Shown here in pieces: positions 44,030-56,736 of a stretch of 64,000 bases of DNA. Source of the stretch: Brachynemurus nebulosus. Taxonomy: Eukaryota; Arthropoda; Insecta; Neuroptera; Myrmeleontidae. Below the pieces are notes generated by a model, which did not search any database, was not told the origin of the DNA, and saw only the letters and a program-made list of their open reading frames with translations. The stretch covers positions 2,126,001 to 2,190,000 of the forward strand of contig JAPWDM010000015.1 of the NCBI GenBank assembly GCA_035578155.1, read 5' to 3'. The position numbers and the translations under genes were made by a program. Numbering within the stretch: the stretch's first letter is position 1; each line of letters opens with the position of its first letter.

Positions 44030-44999
44030 CAGTTTGGAGTTCAACGACGCGTATTATGTTGTCGTCAGATGAGTAAATTTTGATCACGCGTCCAAGTTTC
44101 CACTGTTGTGGTGGAGTTTAGTTGTCTTGTACAATGACTAAATCACCAGGTTTCAGATTTTGAGATGACGTACGCCATTTTGTGCGCTGCTGCAGGTTAG
44201 TTATGTATTCACGAGACCATCTTCTCCAGAATTGTTGTGTTAGAAATTGAAGATGTTTGTAGCTTGAAACAAGAGAACTTGTATGAGTCGTTGTATCTGG
44301 ACGTGGTGATGCAACTAAAGGTTGGCCGATAAGGAAGTGACCAGGAGTAAGTGATTGTAAATCATTTGGATCATTGGATAAAGGTGTAAGGGGACGTGAA
44401 TTCAAACACGCTTCTATTTGTGTCAAAATAGTATAAAATTGCTCGTATGTAAGCGTAATATTATTGACAATTTTCTTTAAATGAGTTTTGACTGACTTTA
44501 TGGCAGCTTCATAAAGCCCGCCAACATGTGGTGCACGACGTGGTGCGAAATGCCATTGAATCGAATTGTTCGTGCAAAATTTATTAATTTCGTTTTGATT
44601 CGAAGTCGATTGAAAAAATCTTTGTAATTCGTTATTCGCGCCCACAAAATTCATTCCATCATCAGAATAAATGTGACTGGGCAGCCCTCGATGAGATATA
44701 AAACAATTTAAAGCATTTAGAAATGATTCGGTTGTAATATCGGTGACAAGTTCTATGTGAATTGCCTTTACAACGAAACATACACAAATATATGATTTGA
44801 TAAACTTGCGATTCCTAAATTTGCTGTCTTTTATATTAAACGGACCACCGTAATCAACGCCGCAAATAGAAAATGGACGGGAAATTTCTATTCGAGACTT
44901 TGGTAGGTCACCCATTAGATACTTCATTGTGGATGGATGCGCCTTGAAACAAGTAACACATTGACGAACTATTTTTCTGGTGACTGCTCTGCCTGCTAG
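44030..44999 (-). pseudogene. BEL integrase
   Basis: The open part (44118-44927) has RPFSICGVDYGGPF (first D), SHIYSDDGMNFVGA (second D) and HVGGLYEAAIKSVK (E), with FWRRWSREYI at the C-terminal side. A stop after VIVQDN at 44118 truncates the usual P-x-W-K-L-G-R-V end, which is still readable in frame to about 44030. This matches the BEL/Pao integrase. The three acidic positions are kept. Confidence 0.88.
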
Positions 45000-46129
45000 C
45001 GGTCAATATTTTAAACGAACGGTAGCTAATGTGGCTGGAGCTCCTGCATGAAGATTTCTAATGTGTTCATGTTTAATGACAAGATATGTCAAGGGATGAT
45101 TTTGCGGTAGAACGATAGGACATTTACAATTATATTTGAGATTTGACCTTTGTAGTCGGCCTCCAACTCGAATTACATCCGAGTCATCGAGAAACGGATT
45201 TAGTGTAACGAGTTTATTAGTTGGTTTTACGCACCCGTTGGATTTTAAGTGTTGAATATCCTTTGCGAATTCTTTGGTTTGAACGAGTTTAATAAGCACT
45301 AATATTGCGTTGTCTAATTTTTCGTATGTCAAACTACCTGTCATTTTAATGTCATTTAAACAGTTTTAAATCTAAGTATAAAGGCTGTAATTCGATTTAA
45401 TTTCGTTAATGAGGAGTAACGTGTGAAAATGTCAAAATCATCGCTTTCGATGTTCGGGCATGCGACTGATTTTAATTGTCGTTTTTCGGGAACATCATAG
45501 ACCAATATATCGCCTGATAATGGCCAATTATTTGAATCCAAGTGCAGCCAATGTGGACCGTGCCACCAAATCGATTGGCCGTTACGTTGACATGCATTTA
45601 CCCCTCGCGATATCAGGTCAGCAGGATTGTCCTGCGATCTGACGTGAAACCAGTTTTTGGTTTTAGTTAATTGTTGAATTTCGTTAACGTGATTTGCGAT
45701 GAATGTTTTTAATGTATTTGGTTCACATGATAGCTATGATAACACGATCGTGGAATCAGACCAATAATAAATGTCGTCGATATGAATATTTATTGATTGA
45801 GAAACTTTATGCATTAAATTTGCGAAAAAGAGAGCACCTAATAATTCGAGACGAGGAAGTGACACTGGTTTTAAAGGTGCTACACGAGATTTAGCACAAA
45901 GTAAATTGGACTGTGTATCTTGATTCGTGATTGATTTAACATAAATACAACAACCGTACACTGATTGCGACGCATCTACAAATCCGTGTAGTTCAATTCG
46001 CGACGGTGCAATGCAAGTAAGATGACGAGGGACGACGAGATTTCTAATGAAATTTAAATTTTCGTAGAACTGAGACCATTCTACATGTAAATCGGGAGGA
46101 ATTGGTTCATCCCAATCTGATTTTGATTG
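45000..46129 (-). pseudogene. BEL RNase H and integrase zinc region, broken
   Basis: The segment at 45003-45344 has DVIRVGGRLQRSNL and KHEHIRNLHAGAPATL, the H-H part of the integrase zinc domain. The segment at 45734-45961 has RVAPLKPVSLPRLELLGALF and DIYYWSDSTIVLS, the RNase H core. Several frame changes and stops separate them. Confidence 0.8.
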
Positions 46130-47371
46130 TCATAATTTTTGAAGTATTAATTTTGTCTGAATAATAATGAGACCGATTAATCCTAATGGATCGTAAATAC
46201 TTGCGATTATCGAGAGTATGTTACGTTTCGTGAAGTGATTATGATTTTCGAATTTAAAATCATTATACGATAAAGTATCTAAATTCGGTAGCCACGTGAG
46301 GCCGAGAGTTTTGACGTTTTCAGTTTTATCAGTACTTAAATTTAATGTGGTTTCGTGATTGCTGTTTATTAAATCAGGGGAATTTGAATTCCATTTTCGC
46401 AACTCAAAAGCACCCGCTAAAAGAACTGCAGTCATCTTTGCAGTTTCAAACGAGTTTGTACTTACGAGTAAATCATCTACGTAGAAATTATTAAGAATAA
46501 CATTTGAGATTAAAGCTGAAGTATTCCGAATGTCTAAACCTAGTTGATGTAAACTTCGAATGGCGAGAAAAGGGGCACTTGCTGTGCCGTACATGTTTAA
46601 CCGATAAATGTTAACCGGTTGTTCTTTGTCAAACCTCCACAGAATTAATTGAAAATCGCGTTGTGATGGTTCGATGTACACTTGCCGATACATTTTACAA
46701 ATATCAGCTGAGAGAACGTACTGACCTGTGCGAAAATTGATTAATATTGTAAATAAATCGGGCTGAATCGTGGAGCCTACAATTAATTGATCATTTAAAG
46801 AGATGTTGTTTGACGTCTTAGCTGAGGCATCAAATACAACTCGCAACTTCGTAGTTGTACTCGATTCCTTTAAAACGCAATGATGGGGTAAGAAATAATG
46901 TTCTTGAGAAATTAATGCTTCGTTTTCAAGCAACGTCATATAGCCTAAATCTATGTATTCCTGCATAAAGTCATGATATTGTTTTTTCGAGTTTATATTT
47001 TTGTCTAACTTACGCTCAGTGCTGTATAATCGTTTAAGTGCATTTTCCTTCGATTCACCCAATGGTACGACATTGGGTTTAAAGGGTAACTGAACGATAA
47101 AGTGTCCATTATCATCGCGTTTTGTAGTTGCTTGATACAAAGATTCTGCTAATTGTTCGTCCTTTGAGAGAAATGTTTTATTCAGTAATTCCTCAATTTG
47201 CCAGAATTTCTCTAATGCTGATTTCATATCGTTATTTATTACGCAGTTAGCTTGTGTTTTACGAGTACTCACATTAGTCACAAACATTGGACCCGATATG
47301 ATCCAACCGAGGTGAGTTTTTTGTAGTACGGGTTTATTATTACCCAATTTAATTTGCCCGTCACATAACAA
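46130..47371 (-). CDS. BEL reverse transcriptase
   Basis: 413 open codons. HLGWIISGPMF marks the BEL pre-RT linker. TKLRVVFDASAKT, YVLSADICKMYRQVYIE, RDFQLILWR and LNNFYVDDLLVS (catalytic YVDD) form the RT. A tail (LGLTWLPNLDTLSY, NILSIIASIYDPLGL) links to RNase H. It copies the element RNA. The active-site residues are intact, so this part was lost recently. Confidence 0.92.
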   Translation of the reverse strand: MLCDGQIKLGNNKPVLQKTHLGWIISGPMFVTNVSTRKTQANCVINNDMKSALEKFWQIEELLNKTFLSKDEQLAESLYQATTKRDDNGHFIVQLPFKPNVVPLGESKENALKRLYSTERKLDKNINSKKQYHDFMQEYIDLGYMTLLENEALISQEHYFLPHHCVLKESSTTTKLRVVFDASAKTSNNISLNDQLIVGSTIQPDLFTILINFRTGQYVLSADICKMYRQVYIEPSQRDFQLILWRFDKEQPVNIYRLNMYGTASAPFLAIRSLHQLGLDIRNTSALISNVILNNFYVDDLLVSTNSFETAKMTAVLLAGAFELRKWNSNSPDLINSNHETTLNLSTDKTENVKTLGLTWLPNLDTLSYNDFKFENHNHFTKRNILSIIASIYDPLGLIGLIIIQTKLILQKL

Positions 47372-47702
47372 ATTCCAGAATACGTTAGCGCCTAACAGTA
47401 AATCAATTTTACCGAAGCGATCAAATGAAGGATTCGCGAGCTGAATGTGATTAGGTATCGCGAATGAATTTCGATCTATTAAACAATTAGGTAAATCGTC
47501 AGTGAGTTTGTCTATGATTAGACATTGAATGTTAAAATTAAACGAGTTATTTATCGAGTGTATTGTAACGTTTGTTTGTTGATGAATTTGTGAAATGGAG
47601 TGATTAATTCCGGCGATTGAAATTTTAGTTGGTTGTACAGCTAAACCAAGCCTTTCATGAAGATCACGAGTTATAAAGCTAGATTGTGATCTGCAATCCA
47701 GT
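47372..47702 (-). pseudogene. BEL aspartic protease remnant
   Basis: The minus strand at about 47640-47700 reads LDCRSQSSFITRDLHERLGL. The normal D-S-G-S-Q active site has become D-C-R-S-Q. A stop or insert edge follows immediately to the right, where BEL similarity ends. Confidence 0.65.
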
Positions 47703-48554
<852 letters not shown>

Positions 48555-49174
48555 GGGTAAATTGTAGAGGACCGGTTCATGCTGTAATTTCGATGTTTGC
48601 CGGAAAAAAAAACAAATGTGGCTGAGAATTATTGTACTTAAAGAGTTAAAGCGCGGTCACATATTTTTATTAAAAATAATTGCGTTTTATTATTAAATAT
48701 TACATTTTAAATGTTACTCACATTTTTGATATAACAATTAATTTAACACAATTACTTGCATTATTTATTATTATTTAATGAGAGAAAACCGTAAAACTAC
48801 TAAATCTTAAAAAAAAAAACAGATACACACCAAAATTGTAATAAAAGTTTTAAATAAAATTTTTTAAAAATTTTAACCTTTTTATTTTAATAAGTAGGAA
48901 AAGAACGACATTTTAAAGTACTCTTATTCAGAGAGAATATTCCAACTGTGATATATACGCATATATGTTTTTAACTGGCGTCGTCATGACATATGGTATA
49001 GATGATTTTTATATTTTCATACATAATTAATGAATTTCAAATAACCTAAATTGTGTAAATAAATCGCTTTCATTTATGTAAATTTGGGGCGTCGGTGGGT
49101 GGCGTCGGCGGGTGGCCGCCAAATAATACGGTATAAAATGATTTTCGGCTAAATTGTACTATATATCAGACGTA

Positions 49175-49405
49175 TGTAACGCCGTCGTACAAATTACGGC
49201 GCGGAGCCCCGTTTTGACTAGGACGCTACGCGTCGTACAAATTTCGGCGCGGAGCGCCGTTTTGCCTGGATGCTACACGTCGCACAAATTACGGCGCGGA
49301 GCGCCGGTATAAGAACGACGCGTAGCGTCGTACAAATTACGGCGCGAAGCGCCGTTACTAGCATGACGCGTGGCATCCTACAAATTAGGGTCCGAGGCGC
49401 GGTAC
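49175..49405. repeat. GC-rich ~47-bp tandem repeats with internal palindromes
   Basis: About five units share GTCGTACAAATTACGGCGCG followed by GAGCGCCG. Each carries the near-palindrome CGGCGCGGAGCGCCG. The block stands out sharply from its AT-rich surroundings within Merlin. Confidence 0.85.
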
Positions 49406-49741
49406 TTAGACGATCTTTTCTAGTAATTATAATTTTCCTTTATTTTTTATACATAATTTATAAATAAAAAACGGCATAAAAATATACGCTTTACCGAGTG
49501 TGTAAATAAATCGGTTTCATTTATGTAAATTTAGACGATCTTTTCTAGTAATTATAATTTTCCTTTATTTTTTATACATAATTTATAAATAAAAAACGGC
49601 ATAAAAATATACGCTTTACCGAGTGTGTAAATAAATCGGTTTCATTTATGTAAATTTACATAAATGAAACCGATTTATTTACACACTCGGTAAAGCGTAT
49701 ATTTTTATGCCGTTTTTTATTTATAAATTATGTATAAAAAT
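49405..49741. repeat. Two direct copies and one inverted copy of a ~120-bp unit
   Basis: A unit from TTAGACGATCTTTTCTAG to TTTCATTTATGTAAATTT occurs at about 49407 and 49532. Its reverse complement occurs at about 49655-49741. A partial copy precedes the GC-rich block near 49055. Confidence 0.85.
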
Positions 49742-50073
49742 TTTTCGACTGTACTTAAAATAAATAATTTTATAAAAAAAAATCTTTTTTTTATTTTTTT
49801 CAACTTATATACTTTTCAAATAACGGTACTTATTTTTGTATACGAAATAAATTGTAGGTATAAATATTTTTATCTATTACTTTCTACATATACTTACTAC
49901 AGTTACTACCCCTTACTTACACCCCTCCCGTTAGTTATTAACACAAAATTAAATTTTATTACACATAATAAAATTATGTGCATTATGTTTGTTAAATGCT
50001 ACTTTCTTATAAAATATAACTTTAAAATATATCATTTCGTATTTGGCCTTCGTCAAAAAACATTCAGTTCAAC

Positions 50074-51223
50074 AATGGACCCAAAAAATTATGGAGATTA
50101 TTTTGAACTTACAAAAAATGTTAAAAACCTTGTAACGTTTTTTCAAAACAAAGAGATTTTACCTAAAGAAAACATTTGTAAAAAATGTAGTTCGAAAATG
50201 AAAATTTGTTACGAGTAAGTATTTTCAAATTATTATAAAGTAATAATATTTCAATACACTCATGTTAATTACTTCCATTTATTATTTCAGTAAAGAGAAT
50301 CCACGATGGGTATGCTACAACAAAATAACCAAATCAAAAAAAAAACCAAATATTGCCGATATAGGACTTCACTTCGCCAGGGCACGTGGTTCGAGCAAAG
50401 TGTTCTGCCCCTGCGAACAATAACCCTCCTAACCTATTTTATTGTCTGCAAGATGGGAAATACCACCAGAATCGCCAAAGAACTTAATATAAGTACCCAC
50501 ACAGTTTGTGACTGGGTGAATTTTGTTCGAGAGGTACGAAGTTCAATTTTTCATTTTTTTACTTTCCTAATTCATTCATTAATTCATTAAGTACTAATTT
50601 TTATTTATTTTCCTTTTTAGGCGATTCTGGAATGGTATATCGACAATGCCCAACCGATTGGCGGTGTCGGAAAAACTGTCGAAATTGACGAGTCCAAATT
50701 TGGAAAACGGAAGTATAATCGAGGTAAATATGTTGAGGGACAGTGGATTTTTGGAGGTATTGAGAGACAGTCCGGTCAGGTGTTTATGGTTCCTGTAGAA
50801 TCCAGGGATGAAAACACCCTCACTAATTTAATAAAACAATGGATTCTGCCTGGAACCACCATCATTTCGGATTGTTGGAAAGGTTATTCAAACATCCAAA
50901 ATGAAGGATTTAAACACCTCACCGTGAACCATAGTCTGTATTTTAAGGATCCCACAACGGGAGCGCATACAAATAATGTGGAGGCATTGTGGCGTGCGAC
51001 AAAATCCACAATGCCTTCCAGTGGTAGACGAAAACATTTGTATGCGTCATACTTAGCGCATTATATCTTTTACAAACATTGCAGAATCACCCAAAAAAAT
51101 GAAATTGACTTTTTTTGGGAAATAATTAAAAACATTAAATACACACAAAAAACAGATACATCACAAACACAAAAAACAGATACATCACCAACAGAACCAC
51201 TACCATCAACATCAAAACATTAA
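50074..51223 (+). pseudogene. Merlin/ISXO2-like transposase, three exons
   Basis: Exon 1 starts MDPKNYGDYFELTKN and has ICKKCSSKM, one half of a zinc ribbon. A GTAAGTATTT donor near 50216 and a TTATTTCAG acceptor at 50290 bound intron 1 (about 75 nt). Exon 2 has PRWVCYN, then, one frame over after an A10 run near 50335-50345, RQGTWFEQSVLPLRTI and a helix-turn-helix (TRIAKELNISTHTVCDWV). Intron 2 is about 88 nt (GTACGAAG to TTTTTAG). Exon 3 has VEIDESKFGKRKY, TTIISDCWKGY and VEALWRATK, the DDE residues. The A10 frameshift is the only visible lesion. Confidence 0.88.
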
Positions 51224-51570
51224 TAATCTTCCTTAATGCGCTAAGTATATCCTTAAATATGCCTTCAAAAATCCACTATTTTAGAATTCTAAAACTTTTT
51301 AATTTTTCAAAATTTTTATTCGCTTCCTTAATGCGCTATGTATATCCTTAAATATGCCTTCAAAAATCAACTATTTTAGAATTCTAAAACTTTTTAATTT
51401 TTCCAAATTTGGACTCGTCAATTTCAAAAATTACATCTTATATAATGTATTACGATTTCAAGTTCAGCCTATATATGTACATTTATATTTTAGTTTTTTT
51501 TCTTTTAAAATTTTCGTTTTTAGTAACTTTCATATTTGTTATGTCTGTTTTCATGTTTTCTCTCTCTTAC

Positions 51571-51576
<6 letters not shown>

Positions 51577-51651
<75 letters not shown>
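51577..51651. repeat. (TA)n microsatellite
   Basis: About 37 TA units downstream of the Merlin transposase. Confidence 0.95.
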
Positions 51652-51653
<2 letters not shown>

Positions 51654-52412
51654 GTATTTCTTTTTATTTACTAATTTCTTTTAAATGTATTCAGTTGGTA
51701 TTAAGTGCATGTTATGAATGTTCTCTATGGTATCAATACTCAAATCACAATATGTAATACATGTAACATTTATGTACAAATATGTCATAATTAAAATAAA
51801 ATTTTTCTCTTTTTCTTTTTTAAAGATACATTTTTTGTTTTATTTATTTTACTAGTTATATGTAAGTGTGTTTCGCTATGTTTTGTTATTTTTACCGTTT
51901 CCTATAAATAAATTATACACTAACTTGCTTTAAAATATGTGCTATATCGTATAGTTGTCATTATAAAAAATTTGAAAAATATTAATAAATTTGAGTTTTC
52001 CAAAACAAAAATATGCTACCGCGCTTTAACTTTTCATAATTTAAAATTTACACTACTATTCTTTTGTTTTTATCGGTTAAAAAAAAAAATATCGCATGAA
52101 CCGGTCCTCTACAAAATTCCCAAATAAGTAATTTTAAATTAAATAAATAATATTAAGAAATTACCTCTTTACTAACTCTGAATACTTCGAAGTAAAAAAA
52201 TGAAGTAGTTGTTATTGTTATCTTATTGTTAGTCACTATCACTTGAACTTTCATCACACACCTATTACTAAACTTCCAGTATAATTAACTGCTTGAACAA
52301 AATTCCTATGAATGTTTTTCAATATGGGAACAATTTTTTCCGTCGTAAAAATATTTTGTATAATATTATTAAGTACTCGCTTATCGAAGCTGTCCAGATC
52401 TGTTTTATCTTT

Positions 52413-52670
52413 TCAATGTTTTTTTCTTTCTTTTTCAGCAAAAATAGCTTCCGATCCATCATTTTTTTTTTTTGCTTCACTAGCTATTCTAGTTAAAGTT
52501 GCCAGCGATATACCCGTAGCTGCAGTAACACGATTTTTAACTTGAGTTAATGGGATTTTCACACCATCACTTTCACTTTTCATAAACACTAACACATTTA
52601 AAATGATAAGTTTTGCTTGTGGACTTAACATTTTATTTTTAATACTCGTATTCATTTCCATATTTAAATT
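52413..52670 (-). pseudogene. N-terminal helix-turn-helix of a DDE_3-type transposase
   Basis: SPQAKLIILNVLVFMKSES, IPLTQVKNRVTAATGISLATL and TRIASEAKKKN align in pattern with exons 1-2 of the transposase at 37030-38100, here without the intron. No catalytic domain follows. It suggests that the insert in BEL contains an IS630-like remnant. Confidence 0.6.
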
Positions 52671-53370
52671 AATTAAATATCAATAGATAAAAACCCGATT
52701 AAAATAGAGGATATAAAAAAGTATAATAATAATCAAGAATACGATAAGTTAAAAAAAAAATTGTTAAAATATCGAAAATTGTATCTCGCAGGTAAAGCAC
52801 TTGACTAGCCAAAGCTAAGTAAAAGTAGTGATTCTAAAAATTACAAATTTATTTGTAAACATACAAATTTTGTAAACAGATTTTATTGAAAAATTCATAA
52901 TAATAGCAATATTTACAAAGGTAGGTTTTATGCAGGTTTTATGACTGTATCAGGTAGTTCAATAAAATTGAATACATTTCAATTAATTAACCACCGAAAA
53001 GTACAGACTTTAAAAGAGAAAATTGTAGACCGTTTTATTATTTGCAATATTTAGTAAATTGTTCAGAAAGTATAAAATATTAAAAATTAAACGTTTCTAA
53101 ACTACAAGAAATATGTAATATAATTAAAACTAGAAATACCTATGATAAGAAATTTAATGTTTCAAAACGACTTAACGCTACCAATTTTAAAATATTAAAT
53201 ACTAACAGGAAAATTTTTTATGAAAAATACCCTTACATAGTAATAATAACATATTTTTGTATTTATTAATACGATTTTTTTAATGGTGTAGACCCTTACT
53301 TTCATTTATTTAACGGAGTACTGTAGTAAAACTGGAAGTGGACTTTAGTCGCTCAGAAACTTTGCAACTA

Positions 53371-53457
<87 letters not shown>

Positions 53458-54030
53458 CTATCGAAATTTCCAGAAAAAATAACTTAAACATTAGTTTTAA
53501 AGAAAAAGACAGAAATATAAAAGTAATCAGCACGAGTGCGATAGATATATCTGAAGTATCCTTTAGTTGTCGTACATAAGCACAAATCGAACATTTTAGA
53601 ATTGCATGGAAACTGATAGAAGTTCCATGGGTGAATCATCATACTTGTTCACTCTTGCTGACTCACAAACAGCAACAGAACCATTTGAAATAAATAAACA
53701 ATTATAAATTTCTTAGAATTAATAGTACAACAGAAATGCAATCAATTACACATCGCCATTAAACATTTATACATAAAAATACAGTTTAATACATAAGTAA
53801 ATGAACTATATTTAATTTAATATTTAACTGAAAGAAAATGGCGTCCCAACCGAAAATATGATAGAACATTATCGCAATTAGATTATAATATAACTTTAAA
53901 TATTGAAAAATATGGTGATGACGTCACAATAAAATGGTCACACCTCCAAAATAACAACCAATAATACTTTATACAGAAAACAAAATGGCGGACCGTAAAA
54001 TGCACAAAAAGTGCGACGTTACATTTCGCA
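52671..54030. other. Right part of the unresolved insert in BEL
   Basis: AT-rich, with (TA)n at 53371-53451 and no gene. BEL similarity resumes near 54030. No clear inverted ends or target duplication were found for this insert. Confidence 0.35.
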
Positions 54031-55401
54031 CGTATCGGAACGTGGTTCGAATCATAAATGGTTACTTCAGCAGTTGATAGTAGTGTTTAAAAATCATGCT
54101 GATGCGATATATTTTGTGAACGCGATACTACTTGAATATTTGAGTTGGTCATGCTCTCAGAATTTAATTGGGGTTGATTTGACATCTCTTCATCCTTATG
54201 GAGATGTGTATTGTGCCGTCATTTACAATTTCGACATGAGCCTGACTTGCATGTACTTAGCGTATGACCAGATCGTAGACAATTTGTACATAATCGCAAC
54301 TTATTTACTTCCTTGAGTCTAATGTCAACTGGAAGTTTCAAAAATTTCGGGTAAGTACTTATAAATTGCGTGAGGACCCGAACAAAGTTCACAGGTAACT
54401 TTAGTCGATACCTGAGCAAACTGAACGTTACTTCGATCGTTTTAAATTTCTGATTTGTATAGCTGTTAGATTTGTTCTTATTTATGTCTAAAGCTTCGAG
54501 AAACTGACACCGTTTTGTAATAAATCCAACTAACTTTTCAAAGCTCGGTAGCTCTGAATTGCTTAACGAGGATTCCCAATCACACTTAGTAGTTGGGTAG
54601 AATTTGTTAACAATTGAATATATCAATAGGGTGCTCCAGGAGCTTACGGGTTGCCCAAGAGCTTCAAGGGCGCGAGTATGAGTGTTTAAAGTGTCTAATA
54701 ATTGACGCAATAAAACATATGATTCCTTTTGTATGACCGAAATTTCGTAGAGAGCCCTAATATGATTATTAACGGCTAAACGTTTGTTTTCAAACCGCTG
54801 TTTGAGTAAGTTAAATGCTACATGATAATTTTGTTGTGACGAACTGAGTGAGCTAATAACTCGTGCGGCTTCGCCTTTAACTGACGAACGTAGGTAGAAA
54901 AATTTCTGAATATCGGTTAAATTCGAGTTTGTATGGATCAACGCGTGAAAGGTATCGTGAAATTCTAATCAATTTTCATAATATCCCGCGAAAATTGGTA
55001 GATTAATAACGGGTAATTTCACATTAAAATTATTTGAATCTGAAATATTTGGTTTTTCATCCGAAACATGAGATAAATTTATAGTATTGGGACTTGAGAA
55101 TTTGCTTGGCTTTTGCAATTACCTCAAAATACGTGTCTTCGAATGAATTTCGTTCGATGAATTGCTCATCGAAATTATCTGAATTTAATTCAATTTGTGA
55201 TTGAACGTTGTCAAAGTTTTCCCATAATAATTCCGCCGTTTGTAAACGTTCGTTAATTTGCGCGGTATCCAAAGTACCAGCTGAATCAATAAATGCCTTA
55301 AAGCGTGATAATTGTGCTTTGATATTAGCTTTTTTACGTTTAAAAGCTTTTAAATTATTTGAATCATGTGCTCCATTTGTTGTTGAATTATTCAACGGCA
55401 T
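54031..55401 (-). pseudogene. BEL Gag
   Basis: The N-terminal frame (55057-55401) starts MPLNNSTTNGAHDS and has a coiled coil. The capsid part (54219-54941) reads DIQKFFYLRSSVKGEAARVI, FNLLKQRFENKRLAVN and LPSFEKLVGFITKR. It ends in VNKLRLCTNCLRSGHTLSTC, a CCHC-type knuckle. Frame changes near 54965-55055 and after 54219 disrupt it. The reading continues to about 54040, where the insert begins. Confidence 0.88.
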
Positions 55402-55582
55402 TTCGAATTCAAATTTGTTTGTTAAAATATTATTTGTTTAAAAAATATAACCACAAAATATCGTGTTGAAAACGTAAAAAAAATATGGAAAAAAGGGTTA
55501 CTCACGGAAATTGTTGCGTTAATTGACGAAATTCGTGTTGAATCGATCACACTGGCGAAAATTCGGGTCGAATGGGCCAAAA

Positions 55583-56063
55583 TATTGAACCGTGGAAATT
55601 CCGATTTCGGTCGGAGCGCTGGTTCGGTTGATGTATCGAGTTGTTTTTCTTCAGCGTTGCCGACTCCGTGAAAGGCGTGAAAGTGGACTGTAGATGGAAA
55701 CGATGGAAATTATGGTGTGAATTTCGTGGTGTTCACCACAACGACGATGATGACAAAATGATAACAAATGAAACCACGATTTCTTGTTTAACAATAACTT
55801 AATGAACAATAACGTATATTTATTTATAATTGTGTACGAGAATGATATGATGACTGAGATGAAAATTCATGTATATGTAACGTGTTGCAACGTGAAATTG
55901 AAAAGTGAATATAGCGGATATACCGTTGTTTGGTATATTGACAGCTAGTGGTGGAATAATTCCGATTGAGAAGTATAATTATGTATGTACTATGAAGATA
56001 TCGACGGATTGTAGTTTTATCTATAACCAAACCATGGAGTGTACGCATGAAGTAGCCTGAACA
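55583..56063 (-). repeat. 5' LTR of BEL
   Basis: It matches the left LTR with a few differences. A candidate primer-binding site TGGCCCATTCGACCC lies directly inside on the minus strand. Confidence 0.85.
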
Positions 56064-56395
56064 GCACACATGCCATTTTCTCCACAGTTGCACATAACTG
56101 ATGGCATCGTCGCCGTACGTCTTTCTCGAAGATTTAAAAAAAAAAAAAAAAATGAATCGATACTGATATAAAGTGAGCATAACCTATAATATACTAACAA
56201 CTTACAACATAACCTCCTCAAAAACATACTAATTATTTTTCTGACACTTTTTCTAACAAAATATTGATTAATAATTTTAATTAATTGTACAAACATGATA
56301 GTTTCCACATTTCTGAACTCTGCAGAACAAGTCAGGATTTGCAGCAAAGAAACCTGCTATCATCATAGCATCAATTCGTGGCAAAGGATATAGCA
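56064..56395 (-). pseudogene. 5' exons of the SWIM-YqaJ gene
   Basis: The first exon reads PRIDAMMIAGFFAANPD and, one frame over, CSAEFRNVETIM (about 56295-56390). The second reads KTYGDDAISYVQLWRKWHVC up to the BEL insertion (56064-56130). Between them lies an AT-rich intron-like stretch with a long T/A tract. The likely start codon reads TTG (LPRIDA), and a frameshift sits in exon 1. The gene continues at 41723 after the BEL element. Confidence 0.6.
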
Positions 56396-56736
56396 AGATA
56401 AGCATAGTAAATCTGCCCCGTGACGAATTATTTTAACCCGGCGTCATTGTTGCCGGGTATCTAATACCCGACGCATTTTAAAACTGTCATAATTTTAAAA
56501 CAAAATGCGCGCGTCTTTTGTCCGTTACAGTAGCTGCGGTCGTTGACCTCTGTTCGCGTATTCTCTTCTCTATTTAGTGTTGCTGCGACTACCTCGTAGT
56601 GTAGACGTGTGTAAAGAGCGCGCGGGTAAGTTATACCCGGCCACAATGGCCACGTAACATTTATAAAGACAGCGTGTTTGTTGTTTTTTATTGTTTATTG
56701 ATAAATTGCATATCGTTTTTCACAGTTTTATGAACC

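Larger units (their letters stand above)
48555..52121 (+). mobile_element. Merlin (ISXO2-like) DNA transposon, complete ends
   Basis: The inverted ends share TTGTAGAGGACCGGTTCATG a few bases from each tip. AAATAAGT is at 48547-48554 and 52122-52129, an 8-bp duplication as expected for Merlin. A three-exon ISXO2-type transposase lies inside at 50074-51223. Confidence 0.9.

Noticed and set aside
49175..49741. Possible CRISPR-like array
   Set aside because: The repeats are contiguous without unique spacers and lie within a eukaryotic transposon.
54011..54316. 101-codon plus-strand ORF
   Set aside because: It is antisense to the end of BEL Gag and crosses its insert junction.
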